From Saccoglossus kowalevskii (lineage: Eukaryota; Hemichordata; Enteropneusta; Harrimaniidae), in NCBI RefSeq assembly GCF_000003605.2, contig NW_003148780.1, forward strand, positions 32,247 to 57,536: a stretch of 25,290 nt of DNA. Reading direction: 5' to 3'. The notes below the pieces were generated by a model that worked only from the letters and a program-made list of their open reading frames with translations, did no database searches and had not been told where the DNA came from. The translations under genes and the position numbers were made by a program. Positions 1-10,490 of the stretch are shown here, one piece after another; position 1 is the first letter of the stretch; each line of letters opens with the position of its first letter.

Positions 1-474
1 CCCCCATCAAAATGCGTCCGGGACAGTTTATTACGGCGAGTGGAACAAAAATAACAAGTCCGCAATTAACATGGATATATAAATTATGCAAAAATAGAAA
101 AGAGTGAACTTTGAGGTCATGCTGTGCGACTTTGAAAGTCGTTAGAGAGATGAGTGGACGCATTTGAATTAGTAGTATACCAAGGTATCCAGTGATGTAA
201 TTTTACCCACAAATGGACTTGAAGTTTTTAAGCTAATTTTTTTTAAACCACTTTTGTCCAAAAAAGCATATTTTTGACCCAAAATCAAAAACGCATTCTG
301 GATATTTAAAATAAAGACAAGTTTTACAAAGTTTGTATAATAAGCTTTCAGAAAATATATAACATGTTGGATATATAATACCATCTTCATTGTCTAATTA
401 CTCAATTAAAAAGCAAGCCAAATAAACTGCATCTCTACCTTAATTCATTGTTATCAAACGAAATAGAAGCTCAC
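1..474. other. Intron sequence of the minus-strand gene, no exon seen
   Basis: The next exon of the V-domain gene (expected about 177 nt, encoding a WVHAACC-like motif and a CxxGWxLTGC motif) was looked for and not found here. In the plus-strand copy that intron is only 226 nt. The minus-strand intron is therefore longer than 470 bp, or the exon is lost. Confidence 0.6.
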
Positions 475-3400
475 CTCTATCAACAAGTTCGTTGTAACCA
501 TGACAATAATTAGGCATAAATGGTTTTACACCAGTTAGACCTTTCCAGGGTGATCTTATCGAACAACCTATTATGTAAAACAAAAACAGGTAGTCATCAT
601 AGAATATCAAAATATAGGTAGGATAGCTAGTAATTTCTTTCATAAACCAATGCACTGTGGGTTTACAAAGTTAAACTTGCGCTCAAATTAAGTGTTAATT
701 TTTGGATGTTATTTTACCATTTTCTTGATATATGTTACGTACTATTTCAATGTCACTACGAAATCATGACATTTGATACACTAATATATTGACTTGCTTG
801 TTAGATAGATATTTCAATTTATACACTTGTTAGACAATCATACCTGTTGGAAAAACATCCAAACAGTTCTTCTGTGCTGGGCAAATTGCCATGCTCCCAG
901 CATCATCTGGAGAGGAAGATCTGTTGCCATTGACGACTTCACATGTCATTCTAGGCCAGTTGCAACATCGAGCATAGGCTCGCACACCTAGCATAAAAAT
1001 ATTGCAATATAAACTATGATTCGTAGTTTGCTTCATTTGATTGCGTGCGGTATACAAAATATTTTATTAGAAAATTGTGAATCGACATTTCGCGTTTTGG
1101 CTTTATTTGTGACAGCATACACATAGGTATAAATTATTTTTGTGCTATTTCATGAAAACACCAGTTGAACATATATACAAAGCAGAATTTGGTACGTTGA
1201 AATCAATATCAACAAACAAGCTTCTCATTGATTGGTCTGATTGTTAAGGAGTTGAGGTTGGGTAGCTTCAAATTGACACACATACCGAATTAAAGCATTA
1301 GTGTGACTGACGACTTACCATAACAACCAAACAAAATAATCCAAAATAACGTCAACATACCTTCCCCACCCCGGCCATTTCGCGCAACACAGACTCTTAT
1401 ACCATTTCCAGCATGTGTAAATAATTCACCGTCTCGCTCCGAACTGCCAGGTGAGAAGCTAGTGCAGTCTGTCATCTCTTCACCCACTGGACACGAGACT
1501 TCTGATGTAGAGTCATCATTCTGATCAGATAATGTACCCACTACGGTAGTACATATCCTACTACACACTGTGCGTGATACATAATATCAAGATAAGATTA
1601 TTCCCTATAATTTGCCTAACATGTAATGAATGAATGAATGAATGAATGAATTAATGGATGAATATACATGAAGGAAGACGAGACAAGGTGAATGGATGAA
1701 CAAATAAAAAATAGAGACAGGATGAAAAAAGAGGGTTGCAATGAATAACAAAATAAACGAAATGAAGGAACAAACAAATAAGCATTTGAATAGATAAAGA
1801 ATGACTTAATGAAGGAATTTGTAAGTCCTCGTGTGACCCTCAACCATACTAGCTAAACTATTGTATTCTACACGTGTCCTATGTTATTGGATTATCCGAT
1901 ACTTGAATATAAGGAAATCACAAATTAAAACAGATACAAATATTATACTACTACATCGAACATCGTAACCATTATAGGAATCGCCATTGTATTCTACATT
2001 CTTGAAATATTCCAATCGTAACATTAAGTGTCAACTACCAAAACAAGAACGCAACTGCTTAAGCAATGAATTGATGAATAAGATGAAAAATTATGTACAC
2101 TATGTATAAACTGTGTACGCATATTCAAATAGTTTGTGTTAAAATGATCTTGAAATGGGTGACTAAATGATGCTTTCTGAATCACCTTGGTAACGACACA
2201 GCCATACTAGACAGAATAAACTGTTTAATGCAGTTATTGTTCTTAAGAATGTTTAATATTTTTTTTAAAGATGGCCTTGACAGATGCACTACATGTCGAC
2301 TGTTCAAATTGATATAGGGTTGTAAAGGAGGAGAGAGTTAACTTAATGCAAATAAATAGAATATTTATATTTTGTCATACAAAAATATGCTTTAGCAGAA
2401 GAAGCATTACATTTGCAAACATTATTAGTAATAAAATGTAGTCATACAATATGGCCGCAAAGAAACTATGAGTTTGGGACAATTCAATGTATGTAATTGA
2501 TTGACGTGTTATGCATATTGATTTTTGTTTACGTTTTCGACGATAGAGATAGACTGACTGACCTGACTGGCTGAAATTTCTGGCAAAGGTAACATCGCAA
2601 TAGTTATGCAGTCCCACTTTGATAACAAAAACATAAATGTAATCTATTTATATTTTCATCGGTAAAACATCTTGATTATCGTGTGGTGAATATAACTTGT
2701 GTGGTGTGCTATGGAGTTAGAGTACGAAAATTAATCATTTTTATAGTCAGCCGATTTGAAAGATATTTTGAAACAAATTCATATACTAGGTAGCAAAAAT
2801 AAAAATGTTACTGGAAATTTGGCAAACATCTGATATACTTTTGTGGGTATTATAACTAATAATACGCTTTCAGTTTTGTTTATTTCATTCCATACTAGTA
2901 AGAGATGTTTAGGACGGTCATGAACTTGTGAATAGTAACGTAGCTTTCAATGACTATGGTAGTGCGATTGTTGCACCGAAATTAAATTAAACTATTGGAA
3001 GTCGTATTCCACTACTTGTTTGTCTATTGTTGGTGTTTTCATGTGTCTAATAAGTGTATGTTATGCATAGTGTCAGAATTGTTGAATCAATGTGCAATGA
3101 TATGAAATTCAAATCTCGCGGATTTCAAGCATGAGTCCAATCGAACGTATTTAACCAATGACATCACTGAACACAGTGAAAAGCATATTAATGTTTGATT
3201 GTATAAAGCTATCACTGTATTAATAAACGCATATTCATCAATATGCCAGAACACCAGAGAAACCATCTTTTTCACATAATTCATTAATTGCATAGTATTT
3301 CTAGAAATGCGTGTGTGCTTAATGCACGTTATACCGTACATTCTGCTGGGATTTGCATCGTCTATCACTCCACTTGTATTATTAAATCTCATTATATTAC

Positions 3401-3816
3401 TTGCTATACTGCTACCTCTCATGATATGACAACTATTATGACAATAGATGAATCAGCATTGCTTACCTCCGTCTGCAGTACAAAGCTACAACATGACAAA
3501 ATGTACAATTAAGTTCACAATAACTTTGGTCGTATAGTTATACTATCTAGCGGCGTAATACATGGTTGTCAAGAACCATATTATTTACAAGAGTCTCTTA
3601 AAATTAAAATGGACATACCATATGATTCAGACAGTGATTACGGAAATGACAGTTACTCAATCAGTTACTATATTTCATCCTGGCACAACAATCACTGAAT
3701 ATCGACTGAAAATGTTTCAGATAAAAAAATTTCTCTTGAGTGGTATGTATGTAATTACTTACAGTAGTGAGCTCTGCCACTGCCAATACGAGGATTGCGC
3801 AATAAAGTCTATTCAT
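475..3816 (-). CDS. Secreted PCSK9 V-domain-like Cys-rich protein, 3' part beyond the window
   Basis: Exons in order of transcription: 3763-3816, 3467-3485, 1361-1567, 844-987, 475-567; all introns are GT-AG. Exon 1 is phase 0 and later junctions are phase 1. The 172 visible residues start with a signal peptide (MNRLYCAILVLAVAELTT, then LCTADG), so the product is probably secreted. Next come the first V-domain module (residues 26-102, ending GGEG-VRAYARCC, very like GGEGVYAIARCC in vertebrate PCSK9 as I recall it) and most of the second (to PNYCHGYNELVDRG). The sequon NRS follows in module 2. There is no prodomain or subtilisin domain: the signal peptide joins the Cys-rich domain directly through a 19-nt micro-exon. 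The start is fixed by alignment with the plus-strand paralogue at 5707-9057, which has the same exon sizes. Exon 4 matches that copy at 33 of 48 residues and exon 5 at 21 of 31, so these are old paralogues, not alleles. The last exons, by comparison about 177 and 83 nt, are not in positions 1-474. The molecular role is unknown. Confidence 0.85.
1625..1650. repeat. (AATG)n microsatellite
   Basis: Six and a half perfect AATG units are followed by degenerate AATGGATG-type units to about 1700. It lies within the 1.9-kb intron between coding exons 2 and 3 of the minus-strand V-domain gene. Confidence 0.9.
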
Positions 3817-3840
3817 GTTGTCTGTTTCAGAGTACAACTC

Positions 3841-3870
3841 ATCTGATACTGTCCCGGTTATGTATATATT
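3841..3870 (-). promoter_or_regulatory. Core promoter of the minus-strand V-domain gene
   Basis: Read on the minus strand, TATATA at 3868-3863 lies 24 nt upstream of the A in an initiator-like TATCAGA (A at 3844). A 28-nt leader then reaches the ATG at 3816. The leader ends CTCTGAAACAGACAAC-ATG. The plus-strand paralogue has the same parts: TATA, TATCAGA, a 28-nt leader, and CTCTGAAACAGAAAAC-ATG. That conservation between diverged paralogues is the main reason to call it a promoter. The exact transcription start is inferred. Confidence 0.6.
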
Positions 3871-5650
3871 AGCGGTCTATATACGGATTTAGTTAGTACA
3901 ATGGACCTAGCGGTAATGTGGTGATTTACAGTTTACAAGAACAATTAATATTGTATGTCTGAAAAGATTAAATATTAGTTAGTGGATTTTGAAATTTATC
4001 GGAGTTCACAGCTGATGTTGTAAGTAATGATATACGAGGAGGCAATATAGGTGAGCCATGATGAACATTGTTGCTTAATACAATTTTATATTTTTGGAAG
4101 GATTTTTGTTTCTTTTTTTGCGATCAGCATGTTCATTTTATACACGTGAAAAACAGATTTATCCGGGTACGGAATCGACTACTTATTTGATATTCAGTCC
4201 ACGTTATTTACAACGCGCCTAATTAATTGTAAAGCACGCGTTATGTAACTGTTTTTGCGTAGATGAATGGTGGTGATATAAGGTATCTAATAGATATCTT
4301 ATCTGGCTGGTGTCAGATTGCGTGCTTTTATGCCATGTCGTACCGTCTGGTGTACCATTAATCACAGCCAATACTATCTAAGGCAATAACCTACACTATA
4401 GCACACATAACCAAATCAGAATCCACTTTCACTCAAAATGATTAAAACGCACATACTCTCTGTCTAATTATTTTTTTTCAATTAGAAGCAGGTTTGGTGA
4501 ACTCGTGAAAAAGACATTTGAAATTACATAATCCATTCCATAATCCAATTTACGGACTTGGGTTTGCAAAAAATAGTACTTAAATAAGAACACTTCGTAT
4601 ATCTTTTTCTTTGTACTTTGAATTTCATTATATATAGCCCCATGTCAGTCTATGTGAACATATATAACTCAACACTTAAATGCAGTTTAGTATTGTTGCA
4701 CACTCTTTTAAGTCTAGACGCCATTCGCTAATGTAATTAAGTGACACATGAAAATAAAGGGCACAGTGTATGTGTCTAACCTATTGATCATTTGATCCAA
4801 TATTTTTGAAATATTAATGATTTAATGACAAAAATCTTAGTTTTGTTGATAAGGCTTCATGTATAACCGAAGTTGTTGGACAGTTACCCAAAAATTAAAT
4901 TTCACGCTATAGAAAAGGAGCCGTTAATATACAATTTTGATCATCAATTTTGGCTTTAATATCAAACATGGTTCATACACGTGATCGTATATTTGTGTCT
5001 ATACACGGAGTAACTGTAACAAACATGCACACAATTTTACTTTCACCATTCCGTGTTAAGAGCAGTTGCGTCAACATTAATTATAGTTCGTGCAATGTGC
5101 GGGGTTAAAATCAGCTTAGTACAGCTGCCAGCGTCTACTCCAGAATACATTATTCCGTGCCGACAATATTCACATGCTTGCTCATGTATCATTTTCTTTG
5201 GTCAATTCAATATGGATACATGTGTTTCGTCATCCTTCATGGTATTACAATAAAAATATTGCACGAAGCAGCTGCTGACCATATATAATTCTCGACAAAA
5301 TACTTGTCTGATTCATTTTGCAATTCTTAATCGTAAATATCTGAATCATCTGTAGAAAATGTGCCAGCAAATTAATTATTATTAGTTATTTGTTCAAACT
5401 TTCCTTGAGTTTATGTAATGTTTTTGTTACGAATTTCCTCCAATATATTGCGATATATATATATTGTTAATATGTTGAACAGCTGGAGTTTAGTAAATCC
5501 CTGAATTTTTGAGCTGTTGGACAGATGGATATCCGTCAATTCTTGCAATGATTTATTGATATATACATGTACGCGTTATTTATTATTCTCTTAAATTACA
5601 TATCATAACAAAATAAGCATATAAATATCGGTATAAACGTATCCATCACA
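3871..5650. other. Bidirectional intergenic region between the two V-domain genes
   Basis: About 1.8 kb of AT-rich sequence lies between the divergent promoters. No exon-like ORF, RNA gene or clear repeat is visible. Any shared enhancer would be expected here; that is inference from the layout. Confidence 0.5.
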
Positions 5651-5706
5651 GCGATATATATATACATAAGATCGTATCAGACCAATTGCACTCTGAAACA
5701 GAAAAC
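5651..5706 (+). promoter_or_regulatory. Core promoter and 28-nt leader of the plus-strand V-domain gene
   Basis: An alternating TA stretch at 5654-5664 lies about 25 nt upstream of TATCAGA, whose A at 5679 is the likely start site. A 28-nt leader then runs to the ATG at 5707. TATA-ACATAA, GTATCAGA and CTCTGAAACAGA are shared with the minus-strand paralogue; the spacing between TATA and TATCAGA differs by about 4 nt. Weaker similarity runs some 30 nt further upstream. Confidence 0.6.
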
Positions 5707-8700
5707 ATGAAAACTTTTTATCGCGCAATTTTTGTGCTGGCAGTCGTAGCACTCAGTACGGTAAGCACTGATACATGAATGTCCTGTATATATGTTTAAT
5801 TCAAAACTCAATACAAAGTATACAAAGTAGAGCGGATAGATACGGTGATATAGGAATTACGACACACCTGCATGACTATTGAAACTCTACTCTACTGTTT
5901 GAATATATGTATATTCAAAAGACTGCAAAACTTAGTATTAGTTTTGGCGTTGTTGGAGATTCTGTCAGTTATTCGCACTGTCACGTAATTATTTCTACAG
6001 TCGCATGCTATGGTCTTTTCATGATGACTAAAGCAAGACATTTTGATGCATTTCTACTTTTATCACTAGATAGATATTTTGACGCCATATTTTCTATCAT
6101 TTTGTAGCTTTGCACTGCACAAGGTAAGCACTATTAATATTTATTGTGAGGCTTATATTAGCATATTGTTTCATTGTGAGATGGAGCGCACCCTAGTAGA
6201 CTGGTATATATGGGATGAGATTAGTGTCAAAATTAATAATTCCATTATTTTTATATTATTATACCATTCTTATGTCGTTTTTTGGTCATGTTTATATTAT
6301 TATATTATTATATTATTATATTATTTATGTTTATATTTTATTAGTTATGCATTTATTTGTTTTGTGTCTGCAAGCACATGTCCGAGAGTTGCTAAAACAA
6401 AGATGGCTATCAACTTTACACAGCCAGTCATTGATGAGGTTAATATCATCGTGCTCACAAGCAAGTGATCTTGAAAGTGCATAGGATCGCTTAGACGCCC
6501 TCCAGACTGAACTATACAACTTGGCCATGATATTCTTGATTTGGTATTGGTTAAAGTGGGTCAAACCAATGAGATTGTAGATAGCATAATTAATGTTGAA
6601 AATACGAGTCTATGCAATCATTTTCTGCATTTACTCCAATTGTATTTCAGACATGTGGGAAAAAGCATTAGATCGAACTCGTGATTACTTTCATTCCACA
6701 CAGACCGATAATAATGTAATCGTTATCATCATTGTTTTTTATGAAAATAACTTACAATATGATCTTCAGAGTCGGATATGACACTTGTCTGGTGTTGATT
6801 TTACGTTTGTAATTGTACTCTTCTTTGTTGTGTATCCACATATAATTCCTCTTCTGATTTGATTATTTCATTATTATAATTTGCTTTTAAACAAAATTTA
6901 CATTAAAGGTGGGGTTAAAGGGTTTCCAGATTGTGTCCACAGACAGCTGCATTTCAATTCAGTCAATTTACTACATACTGAAGGTCCTACAAGTAAATGG
7001 TTTTCTATTTCTTCAAAGAGTGTGGTAGATCATGCACTACAAGGGTGGGACCACTATCTGCAGTGCATCCTGATGCAAAGTCCGAAGTAGAGTGCCAAGA
7101 ACATGAAATCATGACTGGCTGCAGTAGTTACTCCCCTGGCAGTAATGATCGAAATGGTGACTTCTTTGACGCAGCTCTCCGTGGTAGAAAAGTCTGTACG
7201 GCCTATAATGGTGCAGCTAATTCAGGTATGTTGAAGACGACCGGAGTATGTGATTTGCATTATGTATGCTGCTGTTTTTTTGTTTCATTTCTATCATGTA
7301 AAGGTGTAAATGTGATATCATAGTATTCGTTGCGTGTATATATTAAATTACAATAGAAATTTGATGATACTTTTTTATCAAATAGTGCGAATGGGAATTT
7401 TTTGTTCAATTACTCGTACATGACTACTTATCACTTTTAAAAAGGTGGTCATAAATGGCATGACAATTATTAATTATAATCAAAGAGCAATAGTTCAATG
7501 GTAACATAAATCAGTATTATTTTGTGTGTCCATAATATTGAAAATTAATGGTCAAATATCAATTTAACTATAATAAAGCAAAATAGATGTATGTACACGT
7601 GTGTTGTTCTTTGTCACAACAATATGAATTATTGTATATTAATACCGGATTATAAACAACGAAACATCAAACGTTGAAAATCAAGGCGTTTATGTGGCAC
7701 CGCACAAATGGTCTCACTTCTGTTAATATGAATATAAATGTTCTCCAACATAACGGTGTAGTAATTAGAATAAATTGTTTGCCAGTAATTATTGGAATCG
7801 CCGGCAATAACTGGCGCCATATTTTGAAATAATGACATTGCGTGGAACATAATGATTCCATTGTGTATTTGAATTGCAGGTGTGTATGCCTATGCTCGAT
7901 GTTGCAGCTGGCCCGGTATGTCATGCTCATATTCCTACGGCAACAGGTCCTCATCTGCTGATGATGCCGGAAGTATGGCATTTTGCCCAAGCCAGATTGA
8001 TTGTCTAGATGCCTTCGTAACAGGTAAATTTAATTAACATTGATTTGCAGATTGTTTTGTGCGAATCCGTACCATACAAACATGCGCATATGTTTTATTA
8101 TTAAACAAATAGTTTGAGTATAATTTGCAGGATGTATCTGATACAAAATTAATGTGTTCAGTGTGTAGATCATCTTTACGTATGTTGTAATATCCCTATT
8201 CTTTCGTTTCAGTTATGTTCTTATTATTTACCAATCTAGCGCGATATTATATGAGTGAAATATAATGGTTATTGCAAAGATTCAATAAATCGGTATCACC
8301 TTTATCTTCTTCGTTTCATTTAATAGGTTGCTCGGTTAAATCACTAACGGCGGGTCTAACAGGGACGAAGCCTTTTATGCCTAATTATTGCCAAGGTTAT
8401 AACGAAATGGTGGAGAAAGGTATAATTGTAATTTGTTCAGTTATATTTTAAAGTCATAGTCATAGACTGCTCGAAATGCTGTTTGAATAGTGAATCTTAG
8501 GAAATTTAGGAAACGCATGTGGAATAAGATTCTTGGTTCGAATTTCTACTATAAACATTTGCAACTTAAATTCTGAACCTAACTCTATTTATACAATATT
8601 TGATATCACAAACGAACTATAAAAGTATGTGAATCTTGTTGACAGGTCTTTGGGTACATGCTGCTTGTTGTTCTGCTCCTAATTTCAATTGTAAAACCAA

Positions 8701-9057
8701 ATCCATTCTATCCGGCACCGGCGCGGGTGATAAAGCTATTATCGGGTGTGATGCTGGTTGGATACTCACCGGATGCTCGGTTCGAAGCCCGAACCATTAT
8801 TCATATGGAGCCTACATTGACGGTATGTATTTTCGTGCCCATTTTCTTCCTATTATATAAAGTATGACATGAAAGCATTGGACATATGAAAACGTATGTA
8901 CTCTCTTATCAGATATGACTGATGTACCATATAATCTGCTATACCAATATATTAATTTGTCGTTTTTTGTGTAGATAATGACAATTGTGTGGCTGTTAAT
9001 GGTCAAGATGGCAGAAAAATATGGGCTTTAGCTGTATGCTGTAAAGATGAATACTAG
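5707..9057 (+). CDS. Secreted PCSK9 V-domain-only Cys-rich protein, complete
   Basis: Exons: 5707-5760, 6108-6123, 7019-7225, 7880-8023, 8327-8419, 8646-8822, 8975-9057 (774 nt, 257 aa, stop TAG). Introns are all GT-AG, phase 0 once, then phase 1. Residues 1-23 are a signal peptide (MKTFYRAIFVLAVVALST then LCTAQ). The mature part is three modules matching the PCSK9 Cys/His-rich V domain: residues 25-101 (ends VYAYARCC), 108-180 (ends LWVHAACC) and 187-253 (CDAGWILTGCS, GAYIDDNDNCVAV, ALAVCC). Vertebrate PCSK9 has CEEGWTLTGCS, GAYAVDNTCVV and AVAICC there (from memory). Eighteen cysteines fit the family pattern of three nested disulfides per module (25-101, 49-100, 58-83; 108-180, 128-179, 142-162; 187-253, 206-252, 215-235, inferred). 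Cys29 and Cys134 are extra and also present in the paralogue. N114-R-S is a conserved N-glycosylation site. There is no protease or prodomain. In PCSK9 this domain is a C-terminal protein-binding module; the role of a free one is unknown. AATAAA lies 77 nt after the stop. Confidence 0.92.
6293..6325. repeat. TATATTAT-type microsatellite
   Basis: A run of TATTAT/ATTATAT units with a period of about 8. It is inside the 895-bp intron between micro-exon 2 and exon 3 of the plus-strand V-domain gene. Confidence 0.85.
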
Positions 9058-9133
9058 AATGTCTAAGAGAAATTATCATGTATCTACGGTGTGTTGGTAT
9101 ATAAAAATATAACAATAACAGGAAGCATTAAGT

Positions 9134-9139
9134 AATAAA
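9134..9139 (+). terminator. Polyadenylation signal of the plus-strand V-domain gene
   Basis: AATAAA starts 77 nt after the TAG stop and is followed by AT- and then GT-containing sequence. It is the first canonical signal downstream of the last exon. Confidence 0.5.
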
Positions 9140-10082
9140 GATAATTTATTGATGGCATATTATTGTGCTGCTGTGAACGAGTAGTGGTGTTATGCAGGTG
9201 GTTTAAGCGTTGTGAATAGAATACAATACACTTCAGCATATACTGCAGTATATCCGGTGTATCTCATGGCATCACTTTTTAAGTTAAACTCTTAAAACAC
9301 ATTAATATGCGAGTATTGATATTTATTCTATTCAATAGCAAACTCTGTTCGTTTATTTATCTCTTTATTTTCATAACAAAATGATAAACAATAAAATAAA
9401 TTATAAAAAAAATCAAACACACGACATTACTTTGAATAAACTATTCTGCAAAGTTTCAAAACTTACAAATTAACTAAGCATAATAATGCAATCATTTATT
9501 TAAACGGATTGGTAAACAGTGGTTTCGCTGTCACCTGTAGCATATAAGCTGCTGCATATGCTTCTATTTATGTTTTCAAATGTCCTAAATAATTCATCTT
9601 TGACTGTATAATATAATCATTAATTTGCCAACCTCAATTGTCCTGGTTCAGTACATTTTCATCAAAACCTTTAACACTTAAAATCTGTAACCTCGAACTG
9701 GATTTCATCTACTATGTATATAGCTCAAAAATATTAATATGTTATTATTAATAGTGTGTATAAACGTAATAGGCTAGGCATGAATAAATTGCGAACGTCT
9801 GGACAGGAAGTATGGATTGCCGTTAGGCACGACCGACTGTCCTGTGCTGCAATTCACTGGTAAGATTTCTTACCAAAAGCGGGTACTTTCAGATGCAAAT
9901 GATAGTCTCGCAGATGTCTATCATTTTATCGTGACCAATCGTGAAAAGGGTCAAGGGTCGCTGGCTACTAGGATCGACCACGACTTACGACGTTTGTTTT
10001 GACTGTACTCTACGCAATCGTGACACTTTCTACAGCAGTTTTTGATATCATGACACAAACAAATCTTGAACGCATACGAACG
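9140..10082. other. Intergenic stretch, no gene supported
   Basis: This is AT-rich to about 9,780. A less AT-rich segment of about 300 bp (9,790-10,082) then directly abuts the large inverted-repeat element. It carries a 61-codon open frame (9817-10002) with no recognisable domain, which could be a fragment of the insertion target. Confidence 0.4.
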
Positions 10083-10088
10083 CATACT
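10083..10088. repeat. Left target-site duplication CATACT
   Basis: CATACT abuts the left TACGGTGG terminus, and the same six bases abut the right terminus in direct orientation. Outside these six bases the flanks differ. Confidence 0.6.
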
Positions 10089-10490
10089 TACGGTGGCCCA
10101 TGGCGACAATCGTCGATATGTAACCAACTTCCGCGCCGACTCAGCAACTGTCCGTGATATGTAAGCAAGTTCCACGCCTACTTAGCAATTTGCGCGCCGA
10201 CTTAGCAACTTCCGCGATATGTAAGCAAGTTTATCGCCGACTTAGCAATTTCCGCGCCGACTTAGCAACTTCCGCGATATGTAAGCAATTTTCGCGCCGA
10301 CTCTGCAACTTCCGCGATATGTAAGCAACTTCCTCGCCGACTCAGCAACTTCCGTGATATGTAAGCAATTTTCGCGCCGACTTAGCAACTTCCGCGATAT
10401 GTAAGCAAGTTTCGCGCCGACTCAGCAACTTCCGCGATATGTAAGCAATTTCCGCGCCGACTCGGCAACTTTCCGCGCCGACTTAGCAAC
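10089..10490 (+). repeat. Left terminal inverted repeat built of 40-bp tandem units
   Basis: After the unique outer 24 bases, a 40-bp unit repeats to the inner edge. It is made of two alternating halves: GCAACTTCCGCGATATGTAA and GCAAGTTTCGCGCCGACTTA, with single-base variants. ATATGTAA occurs 8 times. The halves share GCAA-TT-CGCG, so the 40-mer probably arose by duplication of a 20-mer. There are no unique spacers. Confidence 0.85.

Noticed and set aside
1616-1843. 75-codon minus-strand frame rich in Phe, Ser and Ile-His repeats
   Set aside because: It is produced by the AATG microsatellite and its degenerate flank.
6079-6484. Overlapping plus-strand frames of 129 and 89 codons with Tyr/Ile runs
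   Set aside because: They pass through the TATTAT microsatellite within an intron. The last 30 codons look less repetitive but have no recognisable motif.
475-9057. The two V-domain genes as alleles or an assembly artefact
   Set aside because: Identity of about two thirds at the protein level and different intron lengths are far beyond allelic differences.
10113-10490. Regularly spaced short repeats resembling a CRISPR array
   Set aside because: There are no unique spacers: the whole 40-bp period repeats, and the array is one arm of an inverted pair in a eukaryotic genome.
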